This document shows positions 15,072-24,479 of a stretch of DNA of 64,000 bases, piece by piece. Location: positions 1 to 64,000 of the forward strand of contig NZ_JARGCS010000007.1 in NCBI RefSeq assembly GCF_029193575.1, in the 5' to 3' direction. Source of the DNA: Pseudomonas entomophila (GTDB taxonomy: Bacteria > Pseudomonadota > Gammaproteobacteria > Pseudomonadales > Pseudomonadaceae). The notes beneath the pieces were generated by a model. It saw only the letters and a list, made by a program, of their open reading frames with translations, had not been told where the DNA came from and did no database searches. Numbering within the stretch: position 1 is the first letter of the stretch; each line of letters opens with the position of its first letter. Both the position numbers and the translations under genes were made by a program.

Positions 15072-15967
15072 TCTTCCAACTCCTCGTACAGGCCCACCGC
15101 AATGTTCTGCACGGTGCCGCTCCCGGCGAATCCTATCGTTGCCCCCAATGCATCCTTCATCAAGGTCTGGGTGGCATGTTGAATCTGCGTCGGTGAATAG
15201 CGCTTCACCATTTCGCCCGCACTTTGCCGGAGTTTGAGTTGCTTCGCCGTCAGGGACGGATGCTTGATCAACAGCAGTTCTTTGGTCAGCGCCTTGCGCT
15301 GCTGCCTGCTCAGCGATCGCGTCAGCTCATACCAACTGGAGCCAGTCGCCGCCTTTCGTACCTGAAGCAATCGAAGCGTGCTCAACCCTGATGCGCCAAC
15401 GCCCAGCAGCGAAACGGCGTCCAGCACGGGTGACGCGGCCTTGTACCAGGCTTCCTGGTCCATCGCGTCGTTAGCTGACGGGTCGTTCGCCTCGTTCATC
15501 GTTCTGGCGATGCCAATGAAACACTGGGCGGTGCCCGCCGTTGCCGCGGCATAGCCCGCAACGGTGAGTACGGCACTCGTCCCACCGGAAAACGGCACGG
15601 CAACCGTTCCACTGAACATGACGACCCAACCGATGATCGCGCCTGCGCATGAGAGTGTCGTATTGACCGCCTCCTTCACCAATCGCGACTCGCGCGGGTT
15701 GGTCTGCACTTGGCTCATGAACTGCTCGGGCGAGGTGTAGCGAGGCGCCTCGCGCAGGATGATGCGCTTGGGCTTGATGCTGCAGATCGGCTGGAACTCG
15801 CGCAGCACGATCACGTTGTAGTCGGCGTCGATGTACACGACGCCCGCGCCGACGATGCCGGGGTCGGCGTCGATGGCCTTGAACAGCTTCTGCTGGTCGA
15901 TGCGCGCCTGGAGGCGTTGGCGGGCGAGGAACTGCGAGGCGTTGCCCAGGGGCAAGGGGGTGGTCAT
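15068..15967 (-). CDS. Candidate T6SS effector with hydrophobic core
   Basis: The 299-residue protein has no signal peptide. Residues 1-90 are soluble (SQFLARQRLQARIDQQKLFKAID, GAGVVYIDADYNVIVLREF). Residues about 104-155 are strongly hydrophobic and Gly/Ala-rich (CAGAIIGWVVMFSG, GGTSAVLTVAGYAAATAG), followed by LLGVGASGLSTLRLL and a basic helical stretch (SLSRQQRKALTKELLLIK). A soluble protein with an internal hydrophobic hairpin region and coupled duplicated membrane-protein genes fits a pore-forming or membrane-disrupting secreted toxin. It follows tagQ on the same strand at the outer end of the T6SS cluster, 129 bases on, with a REP hairpin between. I do not recognise a characterised family with certainty. 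Confidence 0.55.
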   Translation of the reverse strand: MTTPLPLGNASQFLARQRLQARIDQQKLFKAIDADPGIVGAGVVYIDADYNVIVLREFQPICSIKPKRIILREAPRYTSPEQFMSQVQTNPRESRLVKEAVNTTLSCAGAIIGWVVMFSGTVAVPFSGGTSAVLTVAGYAAATAGTAQCFIGIARTMNEANDPSANDAMDQEAWYKAASPVLDAVSLLGVGASGLSTLRLLQVRKAATGSSWYELTRSLSRQQRKALTKELLLIKHPSLTAKQLKLRQSAGEMVKRYSPTQIQHATQTLMKDALGATIGFAGSGTVQNIAVGLYEELEE

Positions 15968-15996
15968 GGGGATTCCTTATCGCCAGGGGGTTTTGT

Positions 15997-16051
15997 GGGG
16001 CTGTGCCGGCCCTATCGCGGGCTTACCCCGCGATAGGGCCGGCACAGCCCC
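15997..16051. repeat. REP palindrome between tagQ and the candidate effector
   Basis: Two 24-base arms (15997-16020 and 16028-16051) are perfectly complementary around a 7-base loop, and a TTTTG/CAAAA pair extends the outside. The core (CCCTATCGCGGG) is the REP type common in P. putida-group genomes. It may stop transcription between tagQ and the downstream genes or protect the upstream mRNA. Confidence 0.85.
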
Positions 16052-16096
16052 TGCAAAACCATCACGCCCACGGGCAGCCCATGGGCGAGACTTCGA

Positions 16097-17032
16097 TCAC
16101 ACGTTCGGGCAAGGCACCGGCGCCCAGTCACCCATGTCCGGGTTGCGGCACATGCTGTTCACCTGGTCCTGGCCAGCCTTGGCCACCTGCTGTGCCTCGG
16201 TCTTCTTGCCGGAGGCGTTCTGCAGGGTCTTCTCGGTGGCCACGGCTTCCTGTGGCACCACGGGCAGCTTGGCCTTGCTGGCCTTGCCACCGGTCTTCTT
16301 GCCGCCGCTGGCGCTGGCCACCTTGCTGGTGTCGGCCTTGGCCACCACCGCCACGTCGGTGCGCTGCACACCCACCTGCTTGAGGTCCTGCTCGTAGGCC
16401 TGGGTGTAGTTGTCCAGGTTCTCACCCAGGCGGCCGTTGACCGCGGTGATCAGGTTGTTCGACTCCTGCAGGCCGGCGACGATCTCGGCCAGGCGCTTGC
16501 GCCCCTCGGTGTCGTTGATGCGGTTGGCCTTGCGGTTCTGGATCAGGCTGGCGAACTCGCGCTGGTAGCAGGCCTGGGAAGCCTTGGCGTACTGGGTGGT
16601 GCGGTCCATGTCGGCGGCGCTCTTGTCGATGTCGCTGGCGTAGGAGGCGATGCGCTGCTTGTCGTCGCTGATCTGCTTCTGGCGCTCGGTGTAGTAGCCC
16701 GCCGCACCACCGACCAAGGCGCCACCCGCCGCGCCGATGGCGGCGTTGCGGCCACGGTTGTCACCGTCGACCAAGGCCCCGGTGAGGGCGCCGCCGACCG
16801 CGCCGAGCAGCGCGCCAGTGGCCACCGAGCGGGTCATGTCGCCGTCGGTGGAGCGCAGGTGCTGCACCGGCTCGTAGCAGTTGGGGTAGTACTCCACCTT
16901 GGTGCTGGCGCCGATCTTCGACACCGGCGAGCCGGCGCAGCCAGCCAGCAGCACGCTGCTGAAACCGGCGGCCAGCAGCAGGGCGGCACGGGCCTTGGAG
17001 GCGGTGATCAGGGGCTTGCGAGTAAGGCGCAT
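16097..17032 (-). CDS. tagQ: TagQ, outer-membrane lipoprotein of the T6SS threonine-phosphorylation pathway
   Basis: The 311-residue precursor has a lipoprotein signal with lipobox LLAGC (C32), then a Gly/Ala-rich glycine-zipper region (TGALLGAVGGALTGALVDGD, AAIGAAGGALVGGAAGYY) and a helical, Lys-rich C-terminal half with four or more Cys. In P. aeruginosa TagQ anchors TagR at the outer membrane. I chose the ATG at 17030-17032 since it has an AGAGAGAA ribosome site; an upstream ATG at 17062 is possible. It closes the left arm tagF-pppA-ppkA-tagT-tagS-tagR-tagQ, which is the H1-T6SS order, and this synteny supports the name more than sequence does. Confidence 0.8.
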   Translation of the reverse strand: MRLTRKPLITASKARAALLLAAGFSSVLLAGCAGSPVSKIGASTKVEYYPNCYEPVQHLRSTDGDMTRSVATGALLGAVGGALTGALVDGDNRGRNAAIGAAGGALVGGAAGYYTERQKQISDDKQRIASYASDIDKSAADMDRTTQYAKASQACYQREFASLIQNRKANRINDTEGRKRLAEIVAGLQESNNLITAVNGRLGENLDNYTQAYEQDLKQVGVQRTDVAVVAKADTSKVASASGGKKTGGKASKAKLPVVPQEAVATEKTLQNASGKKTEAQQVAKAGQDQVNSMCRNPDMGDWAPVPCPNV

Positions 17033-17101
17033 GGTCAGGTTCTCTCTTGGGGTTGTACGCATCCGGCGGGCCTCATGCCCGCCGGGGTCGACTTCGGGTT
17101 T

Positions 17102-18874
17102 TCAGGGTCGGGGCGCGGCAGCGGAGGCCAGCAGCTCCTTGAGGATCGTCGCCGGGTCGGCCCGCCGGTTCTGGCGGTACTCCCCGACGTGGCGGACGAA
17201 CAGGGTGGCGCGCGCCTCCAGGCTCTTGCCCAGCACCGGCTTGCGCTCGAGCTCTTGCTTGACCCGCTGGAACTGCGCCTGGATCACCGCGTCGGTGTAG
17301 CGCGTGCCGCTGGCCAGGTTGTCGATGTAGATCGCCAGGGCGCCGTCCAGGGCGCTGCGGCCGTTGCCGATGGCGGCGCCGTACAGGCGCGCGCTGGCCT
17401 GGTCGCCAGAGGCCTCGGCCTTGGCCTGGGTGGCCTGCAGGTTGGTCAGGCGAATGTTGTAGTTGTTGATGGTCTCGGCCACCAACGCGGCGGACTGGAT
17501 CAGGTTGCCAGCCGCGTCCTCGCGCTGGCGGGCGATCAGCGAGACGTTGCGCTTGAGCTCTTCGTTGACCAGCCCGAGTTCGGCCTGCAAGCGCGGGTCG
17601 GCGGTGCCGGCGATGATGCCGTCCAGGCGCTGGGTGGGGTCGTTGGCGGCGGCGATGTCGTCGGTGAGGTTGGCCAGGCGGCCCTCCTTCTGCCACTGCT
17701 CGAACAGCTCCTGGTAGCGCGAGCGCGGCGCCGACAGCGCGCCGATGGCCACCCGGAAGCCGGTGGTCTCGTTGCGCTGCTCGGTGCCGTCGGCGCCGAA
17801 CAGCGGGTATTCGCGGCGCATGCCAGTGAACAGCGTGCCCTCGCCTTCCAGGTAGTTGCCGCCCTTGACCACGAAGCCGCCGTAGGCACCCTGGCGCCGT
17901 CCCGCGTGCACCAGCTGGAACGACTCCTGGACCATCTCGGCGGCGTTGCCGAGCACATCGAACAACCCCAGCGGGTTCGCCAGCTTGGTGCCGATCGGCA
18001 TCAACCGCGCGGCCTGCCCGGTGCCGCCGGCGACCTGGTTGAACACCGCCCAGTCGCCCAGCGGGCCGTCGCCCTCGGCGCCCTCGACCTTGCGCGGGAA
18101 CAGCCGCCCGTCCAGCTCCTGGCGGCTGACCGCCGAACCGCCACGGGCGGCGAACTCCCACTCGACCTCGGTGGGCAGCCGCACGAAGCCGATGCCGCCG
18201 TCCTCGGGCTTGCTGCCCCGGCCACTGACCGGCAACAGCTCGCGGTGGTGCTTCATCAGCCAGGCGCTGTACACCGCGGCGAAGCGCTCGGCCTCGAAGC
18301 GCGACAGCTTGACCTTGGGCAGGCGCCCCGCCGCCTCGGTGACCGGCGCGCAGGCGGGCGGCGCCTCACCGCTGGCCAGCGATTGGGCCTGGGCCATCAC
18401 CTGGGCGTATTGGCGAGCGGTCACCTCGTACTTGCCGATGAAGTACATCATCGGCTTGAGCGGGCTGCCGGCCTCGGCCTTGGGCAAGCTGGGCGCCACC
18501 TGTTTCTGCCAGGCGGGCGACAGGTCCTGGAGGCTGAATTGGCCGTTGATGAAATCACGCCGGTAGCCCGAGATGAACGACTGCTTGTAGCCGGCATCGC
18601 CCTCGCTGAAGGGGTAGCCGAGGTTGACCTCACGGTCGTCCAGGCTGCCCTGGGCCAGCACGTAGACATGGCGGAAGACGATCTCGCCGCCGCACGGCAG
18701 CGGCAGGCTGACGTCGTCGGGCAGCGGCTTGGGGTTGTCCAGCTTGCTGTCGGCGACGGCGGGGGCCTTGGGTTCGTCGCCGTCGGCCTGGGAGCAGGCG
18801 GCCAGGCCGGTGAAGGCGATGGACAGGGCGATGGCTTTGCAGCGGCCCCAAGGGATTGAGCGGGCATCAGACAT
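17102..18874 (-). CDS. tagR: TagR, SUMF1/FGE-like periplasmic regulator of T6SS activation
   Basis: The 590-residue protein has an N-terminal lipoprotein-like signal (FTGLAAC, C27) and a formylglycine-generating-enzyme-like (SUMF1) domain: MMYFIGKYEVTARQYAQVMA, KLSRFEAERFAAVYSAWL, RLPTEVEWEFAARGG and ETTGFRVAIGAL. TagR acts in the periplasm to promote PpkA activation in the H1-T6SS of P. aeruginosa; the catalytic Cys pair of true formylglycine enzymes is not needed there. The C-terminal 200 residues are helical. The gene overlaps tagS by eight bases; I take ATG 18874 and not the GTG one codon upstream. Confidence 0.88.
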   Translation of the reverse strand: MSDARSIPWGRCKAIALSIAFTGLAACSQADGDEPKAPAVADSKLDNPKPLPDDVSLPLPCGGEIVFRHVYVLAQGSLDDREVNLGYPFSEGDAGYKQSFISGYRRDFINGQFSLQDLSPAWQKQVAPSLPKAEAGSPLKPMMYFIGKYEVTARQYAQVMAQAQSLASGEAPPACAPVTEAAGRLPKVKLSRFEAERFAAVYSAWLMKHHRELLPVSGRGSKPEDGGIGFVRLPTEVEWEFAARGGSAVSRQELDGRLFPRKVEGAEGDGPLGDWAVFNQVAGGTGQAARLMPIGTKLANPLGLFDVLGNAAEMVQESFQLVHAGRRQGAYGGFVVKGGNYLEGEGTLFTGMRREYPLFGADGTEQRNETTGFRVAIGALSAPRSRYQELFEQWQKEGRLANLTDDIAAANDPTQRLDGIIAGTADPRLQAELGLVNEELKRNVSLIARQREDAAGNLIQSAALVAETINNYNIRLTNLQATQAKAEASGDQASARLYGAAIGNGRSALDGALAIYIDNLASGTRYTDAVIQAQFQRVKQELERKPVLGKSLEARATLFVRHVGEYRQNRRADPATILKELLASAAAPRP

Positions 18875-20063
18875 CACGAATTCCTTGCGAAGCGTCGATC
18901 CGCGCCACCCGCCAGCCGCCCAGGGCGGCGGCGCCGGTGCTGGCCAGCAGCACGCCGAGCAGCGCGACGAAATAGTGCGAGGGCAGCAGCTGGCTGGCGT
19001 ACTCGCCAGGCACCTGCATGAACAAGCGGTTCAGGCCTTGCTCGGCCAAGGCATACAGCAGCGCCGCCAGGGCCGCCGCCAGCAGGCCGCTGTAGAGTGC
19101 CTGCAAGACCACGAACAGCAGCAGCGCGGCGCTGCCGAAGCCAAGCAGGCGCAGCACCGCCAGCTCGCGCTGCTTGCGCTCGACCGCCGCCACCGCGCCC
19201 GCGGCTATAGCGGCCAGCGCACCGGCCACGGCCAGCGCGGCGATGATCCAGAACACCAGGTCGAGGTTGCGGCTCAGCGAACGCACCTGGGCGATCTGCG
19301 CGGCCTGGGTCGAGACCAGCAACTTGCGCTCGGCGAAGTACTCGCGCAGCGGCTCCACGTCGTCGAGCGCGCGGGCGTACAGGCGAAACGCCGGGTACAC
19401 CCGCGCCGCGCCAGCGGCCTCGCCGGGCCAGCCCAGCGCGGGCACGGCGCGGCCATCGCGGTAGTCTTCGGCGGCTTCCAGCAGCGCCAGCGGGGCGAAC
19501 AGTGCATCGCGCTCGAACGCCGCCAGCGGCAACACCGCCAGCACCTGCACGGGCGCCTGGCGCCATTGCAACTGGCCGGCCTGCTGGCGGCTGAAACTGG
19601 CCTGCAACGTGTCCCCGGCCTTGGCCCCGAGCTTTTCCGCCGCAGTGAAACTCAGCACCACCTGCCGCAGCGCCTGCGGCACCGCCACGCCGTCCAGCAG
19701 CGGGTCGCCCACGGCGGTGGGCAGCATCTCCACGGTCACCCCGCGCCCTTGCTCGGGCGCCAGCAGCTCGGCGGTGGCGGCGATCTGCCGGGTGCGGGGC
19801 ATGGCGAAGGCGACGTCCGGGCGGGCCGCGAGGCTGGCGACGAAATCGGCGCTGAAGCGCCCGCCGCCCAGCGGGATGACCTCACGCACGCCGGGGTCGC
19901 GTTGCAGGCGCTCGGTCAGGCTACCGACCAGGCCGAACTTCAGGCCGAACAGCACCAGCAAGGGGGCGATCACCGCCACCAGCGCCAGCACCGCGCAGGC
20001 CGACAGGCGCGCGTCGTGGCGGTAGTCCTGCCAGGCCAGCCCGGCGATCAGCAGCGGGCGCAT
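18867..20063 (-). CDS. tagS: TagS, ABC transporter permease of the T6SS signalling pathway
   Basis: The 398-residue protein starts MRPLLIAGLAWQDYRHDARL. It has an N-terminal membrane helix (LSACAVLALVAVIAPLLVLF), a periplasmic domain of about 200 residues, and three C-terminal helices (LVFWIIAALAVAGALAAIAA, LLFVVLQALYSGLLAA, FVALLGVLLASTGAAALGG). This is the FtsX/MacB-like permease layout. With TagT it forms the TagST complex that acts upstream of PpkA. Its ATG overlaps the tagT stop by one base (TGATG) and its end overlaps tagR, so the block is translationally coupled. Confidence 0.87.
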   Translation of the reverse strand: MRPLLIAGLAWQDYRHDARLSACAVLALVAVIAPLLVLFGLKFGLVGSLTERLQRDPGVREVIPLGGGRFSADFVASLAARPDVAFAMPRTRQIAATAELLAPEQGRGVTVEMLPTAVGDPLLDGVAVPQALRQVVLSFTAAEKLGAKAGDTLQASFSRQQAGQLQWRQAPVQVLAVLPLAAFERDALFAPLALLEAAEDYRDGRAVPALGWPGEAAGAARVYPAFRLYARALDDVEPLREYFAERKLLVSTQAAQIAQVRSLSRNLDLVFWIIAALAVAGALAAIAAGAVAAVERKQRELAVLRLLGFGSAALLLFVVLQALYSGLLAAALAALLYALAEQGLNRLFMQVPGEYASQLLPSHYFVALLGVLLASTGAAALGGWRVARIDASQGIRDV

Positions 20064-20779
20064 CAGGCCGCCCTCTCCAGGCGCGCGGTGACGCCACCGT
20101 CGGCGTCGCGGCGGCAGTGCATGCGCCACACCGTCAGGCCCGCCGAGCGCGCCAGCGCCTCGTCGTGGGTGGCGACCACACAGGTCACCTGGCGCGCCTG
20201 GGCCTCGCGCAGCAGCAGTTGCATCACCCGCCCGGCATTCACCGGGTCGAGCGCGGCGGTCGGTTCGTCGGCCAGCAGCAGCGACGGCGCATGGGCCAGG
20301 GCGCGGGCGCAGCTGACCCGCTGGCGCTGGCCCAGCGACAGCGCCGCCGGGCGCTTGCGCAACTGGTCCTGCACGTCCAGCGCCTCGGCCAGACGCGTGA
20401 CGCTGCCATCGTCGCCCAGGCCCAGCAGTTGGCGCGGCAGGCCGATATTGCCACGCACATCGAGAAAGCCCAGCAGCCCGCCGGCTTGCAGCACGTAGCC
20501 CAGGTGGCGGCTGCGCAGCGCCGCCAGGCGGTCGAGCTGGCGCCCGCGCCAAAGCCCGGCGATGTCCTGCGCCGCCCCGCCCAGTTCGAGGCTGAAGCCC
20601 TCGGCGGCATCCGGCGCCAGCACCAGCGCCAGCAGGTCGAGCAAGGTGCTCTTGCCGCAGCCGCTGGGGCCGACCAAGGCCACCCGCTCGCCCACGGCCA
20701 GGTGCAGCCGGTCGACCTCCAGGCTGTAACGCTGGGCACCCTGCCCGCGCGATTTGCGCACCACGTCCAGGCGCACCAT
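20063..20779 (-). CDS. tagT: TagT, ABC transporter ATPase of the T6SS signalling pathway
   Basis: The 238-residue protein has all ABC motifs: Walker A GPSGCGKST (residues 37-45), the Q-loop region LGYVLQAGGLLGFLDV, signature LSLGQRQRVSCARAL, Walker B LLLADEPTAALDP, and the H-loop VVATHDE. It is of the LolD/MacB class that pairs with FtsX-type permeases, here TagS. The frame is open to 20944, but ATG 20779 gives the family N-terminus and sits within a one-base overlap of the ppkA stop. It energises TagST in the TagQRST-PpkA pathway. Confidence 0.9.
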   Translation of the reverse strand: MVRLDVVRKSRGQGAQRYSLEVDRLHLAVGERVALVGPSGCGKSTLLDLLALVLAPDAAEGFSLELGGAAQDIAGLWRGRQLDRLAALRSRHLGYVLQAGGLLGFLDVRGNIGLPRQLLGLGDDGSVTRLAEALDVQDQLRKRPAALSLGQRQRVSCARALAHAPSLLLADEPTAALDPVNAGRVMQLLLREAQARQVTCVVATHDEALARSAGLTVWRMHCRRDADGGVTARLERAA

Positions 20780-23748
20780 CACGGCAGCGTCGACAGCGGC
20801 ACACGGTACAGGGCGTCGCCCGGTTCGGCGTTGCCGAAGCGCACCCAGTTGGCCATGTCGTTGTGGAAGGTTTCGTAGAGCCGCACCTTCGAGTCGAGCT
20901 CGTCGATGAAGTCCTCCTGCTCGGCCACCGACAGCGACAGCCACAGGTCCTGGGTCATGCTCAGGGACTTGCTGCGGTACGGCAGGCCGTCAAGGTATTC
21001 GCCGAGCACCCCGCCCTGGGCCAGGTTGGCGCCCTTGCGCAGCGCGCCGGGGTCGCGGCTCATGTAGGCGCTGGCGCTGGCGATCTCGTTGAAGAAGTCG
21101 CCGGGCGAGCTGCGGGTCTTGCGCGCGGCGTCGACGATCAGCTTCAGCGATTGCTGCAGGTCGTTGAGTTGCAGCTTGGTGAGCATCACGCACACCTGCA
21201 GGGTCGGCAGCGCCGGGTTGGTCAGGTCGCGGTCGGCGGTCCAGGCGCTGACCAGCTGCGGCGCCTGGCTGGCGCTGCGCCGGCCGAGGAAGTCCATGTG
21301 CATGGCGTAGCCCACCGCCTGCGACTTGGCCGCCAGGCTGGCGCCGCCGGCCAGCAGCGGCACCGGTTGCGGCTGCTGGTTGCGCACCTGGTGCACCAGC
21401 TCGGCGAAGGTCGCGCCGATCTCCCGCACACGCTCGCCGAACGCCCCGACCTCGCCACCCGGCACGCCCACGTACAGGTCGCCGATGCGCGGGTTGGCGT
21501 CGGCGGTGAGCACCCGGTACTGCTGCTCGGCCGAGCCATGGTTGTTGACCCCGGCCGGGGTGCGCAGGTGCAGGGCGTAGAGCTTGATCTGCTTGCTCAG
21601 CGCCGCCTGGCGCACCTCGGCCTCGTTCATCTGGGTGCTGCTGAACGGGTCGTTCTTGCGCAGCGCGCCCGCGTCGCTGACCAGCAGGATCAAGCGCCCG
21701 CCGTAGCCGGACCAGTCCATGCCCTCGACCGCCTGCATGATCCCGGCGAAGGCGTCCTCGTTGAACGAATGGCTCGACACCGTGGTGGCCTTGACCTGCG
21801 AGGCCGCCTTGAGGAAGCGCGCCGGGTCGCGGCCTTCGTCCAGGGTCACCAGGGTCTTGCTCAGGTAGTCCAGGCCTGGGGTGCGCTTGATGCTGTTGCG
21901 AAAGCCCACCAGGCCGAAGCTGACGCTGCCCAGCTCGCCGCGCGCCGCCAGTTGCTGCTGCAACTCGCTGACCACCTGGCGCACCCGGTCGATGTAGGGC
22001 TGCATCGACACCGAGGTGTCGACCACCAGCACGATGCCAGTGCGGAAACCGTCGTCGCGCGCGGTGGCCACCCCCGCCGCCGTGGGCGCGTTGGCGCTGG
22101 CGCCGGGGTCGATGGAGGCGATGTTGAGCAGTTGCACTGGCTGGCCATCGGCGTCGAAGCTTTCGCGGTAGTCGAAGATCGGCATCAGGTAGAACTGCTC
22201 CAGGGGCACGGCGTTGGCCGTCGGCTCCAGAGCCATCACCTGCGGCACCTTGGCCGGGTCGTTCTGCGCGGCGAGCAGGTCGGCGCGGGCCTTGCCGGCA
22301 TCCTCCAGCAGGCGCTGCACGTCGTCGGGCTGGCGCAGGAACATCACCGGTGAACGCCCGGAGCGTTCGGTGAACTTGAGCACCAGGCTCTGCTTCCAGT
22401 CGCTGAGCTGCGCGGCCGGCACCCAGCCCTCGCGCTGGCCATCGCTGGCGGCGCCGACCTGCACCCAGGTCTCGCCCGCCACCGCCTTGCGCTGGTACAC
22501 GTACAGCACCGAGAACGCCGGCAACGCCTGGCCCGCCGCCGCGCCGGGGTTGTCGGCGAGCAGCGCGCCGGGCTTGCTCAGCACGCGCTGGAACAGGGTC
22601 TTCTTGCCGGGCATCAGCAGCGGACGCTGGTCGTCCACGGGCGGCGGCGAGGCTTCGGGTTGGGCCGGCACATCGACCGGCGTTTGCAGCACGAACGGCG
22701 CTTCGGGCGCGGGCTGGTCGTCACCGCGCAGCAGCCAGTAGCCCGCGCCACCCAGGCCGAGGGCCGCGGCGATGGCCACGGCGAGCAGCGCCACGGCGGG
22801 CTTTTTCTTTGCCGTAGGCGGCGCAGGCGGTGTCGGCGTGGGCTCCGGGCGCGGCGCGGCCTTGGGGATCTCCACCGACACCGGCGTCAGGCCGCCAAGG
22901 TCCGGCTGCGCCGGGGGCAACGGCAGCGGGCGGACCAGCGTGCCACCGGCCTCCTCCGCCGGCAGCCGGTCGAGCGCGGCGAGCAGCGCGGCGGCATCGG
23001 CGAAACGCTCGTTGGGGTCCTTGGCCAGCAGCCCGCGCAGGATGTCCTGGTAGCGCCCATGCTCGATGGGCAGCTCCGGCAGCGGCTCGGTCAGGTGCGC
23101 CAGCGCCGTGGACAGCGCGTCGGTGCCGCTGTAGGGCAGCTTGCCGACCAGGATCTCGTACAGCACCACGCCCAGCGCGTACAGGTCGGCGCGGCCATCG
23201 ATCTCCTGGCCGCGCGCCTGCTCCGGGCTCATGTAGCTGGGCGTGCCGACGGCGAAACCGGCCTGGGTGAACTGGGTGCGGTCGTCCAGCGACTTGGCGA
23301 TGCCGAAGTCCGACAGCACCGCCGTGCCGTCGGCGCGGAACAGGATGTTGGCCGGCTTGACGTCGCGGTGCACCAGGCCCTGGGCATGCGCGTAGCCCAG
23401 CGCCTGGGCCATCTGGCGCACGTACAGCACGCCCTGCTCGGGGCTCAGCCCCGCGGCGATGCGCTCCTTGAGCGTGCCGGCGGGCAGGTACTCCATGGCC
23501 ATGTAGTACAGCGCGCCGACATTGCCGATGTCGTGGATGGTGGCGATGTTCGGGTGCGCCAGGCGCGCCAGGGTGCGGCCCTCGCGCAGGAAGCGCTCGC
23601 AGAAGGTGGGGTCGGCGGCCAGGCTGGCGGCCATGACCTTGAGCGCCACCTTGCGCTGCAGCGAGCGCTGGGTGGCCAGGTAGACGCTGGCCATGGCGCC
23701 TTGGCCAAGCTCGCTGTCGATGTCGAAACCGGGGATCTGCATGTCCAT
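20779..23748 (-). CDS. ppkA: PpkA, T6SS Ser/Thr kinase with von Willebrand A domain
   Basis: The 989-residue protein starts [19 protein letters not shown]. The kinase domain (1-270) has the glycine loop, K37 in KVALKVM, catalytic HRDVKPAN (D129), DFG at 147-149 and [14 protein letters not shown] Pro-rich linker and one membrane helix ([20 protein letters not shown], about residue 375-395) follow. The periplasmic part has an SH3-like region and a VWA domain with MIDAS motif VVDTSVSMQ. PpkA phosphorylates Fha to switch on T6SS assembly. An upstream extension of the frame is not in keeping with the family start. The stop overlaps tagT by one base. Confidence 0.95.
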   Translation of the reverse strand: MDMQIPGFDIDSELGQGAMASVYLATQRSLQRKVALKVMAASLAADPTFCERFLREGRTLARLAHPNIATIHDIGNVGALYYMAMEYLPAGTLKERIAAGLSPEQGVLYVRQMAQALGYAHAQGLVHRDVKPANILFRADGTAVLSDFGIAKSLDDRTQFTQAGFAVGTPSYMSPEQARGQEIDGRADLYALGVVLYEILVGKLPYSGTDALSTALAHLTEPLPELPIEHGRYQDILRGLLAKDPNERFADAAALLAALDRLPAEEAGGTLVRPLPLPPAQPDLGGLTPVSVEIPKAAPRPEPTPTPPAPPTAKKKPAVALLAVAIAAALGLGGAGYWLLRGDDQPAPEAPFVLQTPVDVPAQPEASPPPVDDQRPLLMPGKKTLFQRVLSKPGALLADNPGAAAGQALPAFSVLYVYQRKAVAGETWVQVGAASDGQREGWVPAAQLSDWKQSLVLKFTERSGRSPVMFLRQPDDVQRLLEDAGKARADLLAAQNDPAKVPQVMALEPTANAVPLEQFYLMPIFDYRESFDADGQPVQLLNIASIDPGASANAPTAAGVATARDDGFRTGIVLVVDTSVSMQPYIDRVRQVVSELQQQLAARGELGSVSFGLVGFRNSIKRTPGLDYLSKTLVTLDEGRDPARFLKAASQVKATTVSSHSFNEDAFAGIMQAVEGMDWSGYGGRLILLVSDAGALRKNDPFSSTQMNEAEVRQAALSKQIKLYALHLRTPAGVNNHGSAEQQYRVLTADANPRIGDLYVGVPGGEVGAFGERVREIGATFAELVHQVRNQQPQPVPLLAGGASLAAKSQAVGYAMHMDFLGRRSASQAPQLVSAWTADRDLTNPALPTLQVCVMLTKLQLNDLQQSLKLIVDAARKTRSSPGDFFNEIASASAYMSRDPGALRKGANLAQGGVLGEYLDGLPYRSKSLSMTQDLWLSLSVAEQEDFIDELDSKVRLYETFHNDMANWVRFGNAEPGDALYRVPLSTLP

Positions 23749-23759
23749 GCGGGTGCTCT

Positions 23760-24479
23760 TCACTCGGCCTTGACGACCACGGCGGTGATGTTGTCGGGGG
23801 CGCCCCGGGTCAGGCCCAGGTGGACCAGCCCGCGCACCATCTGGTAAGGGTCGGCGTGGCCGAGCACCTCGCCCAGTTCGTGGTCTTCGGCGGTCTTGGT
23901 CAGGCCGTCGCTGCACAACAGGAAGGTGTCGCCGGGCAGCACCTGCAGGGCCACGCTTTGCAGCTCGAGGTGGTCCTCGACGCCGATGGCGCGGGTGACG
24001 ATGTTGCCGCGCGGGTGCACCCGCGCCTCGGCCTCGCTGAGCAGGCCGCTGTCCTGCAGCTCCTGGACGTAGCTGTGGTCGTGCGACAGGCGCTCGAGGC
24101 GCCCGTCGCGCAGGCGGTACAGGCGACTGTCACCGGCCCACAGGCCGATGCCCCGGTCGCCGCGCACGGCCAGCACCACCACGGTGCTGCCCATCAGCGC
24201 CACGCCGCGGCGACGGGTTTCCTCGCGCACCGCCCGGTTGACCCGCACCAGCGTCTCGCGCACGGCCTCGGCGCAGTCGTCCAGCCCGGCGAGCGGGGGC
24301 AACTGGCGCAGGCTGTCGACGGTCAGGCTGGCCACGTAGTCGCCCGCCGCATGCCCACCCATGCCATCGGCCACGGCCCACAGGCCCTCGGCGGTCAGCT
24401 CCAGGCAGGCGTCTTCGTTGATCTTGCGCACCATGCCGACATGGCTGTGGCTGGCTGCCGAATACATCACGCCACTCAT
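23760..24479 (-). CDS. pppA: PppA, PP2C-type phosphatase of the T6SS
   Basis: The 239-residue protein has the PP2C metal-binding motifs: RKINEDACLE, VADGMGGHAAGDYVASL, LWAGDSRLYRLRDG, LLCSDGLTK and APDNITAVVV. It removes the phosphate put on Fha by PpkA and so turns the T6SS off. I place the start at ATG 24479 (MSGVMYSAASHSHVG), which overlaps the tagF stop in an ATGA; longer in-frame starts lie inside tagF. It is separated from ppkA by 11 bases. Confidence 0.94.
   Translation of the reverse strand: MSGVMYSAASHSHVGMVRKINEDACLELTAEGLWAVADGMGGHAAGDYVASLTVDSLRQLPPLAGLDDCAEAVRETLVRVNRAVREETRRRGVALMGSTVVVLAVRGDRGIGLWAGDSRLYRLRDGRLERLSHDHSYVQELQDSGLLSEAEARVHPRGNIVTRAIGVEDHLELQSVALQVLPGDTFLLCSDGLTKTAEDHELGEVLGHADPYQMVRGLVHLGLTRGAPDNITAVVVKAE

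Noticed and set aside
15068..15967. Reading this protein as a metabolic enzyme
   Set aside because: I see no nucleotide-binding or catalytic motif; the hydrophobic core and the coupled membrane-protein genes point to a toxin-type role instead.
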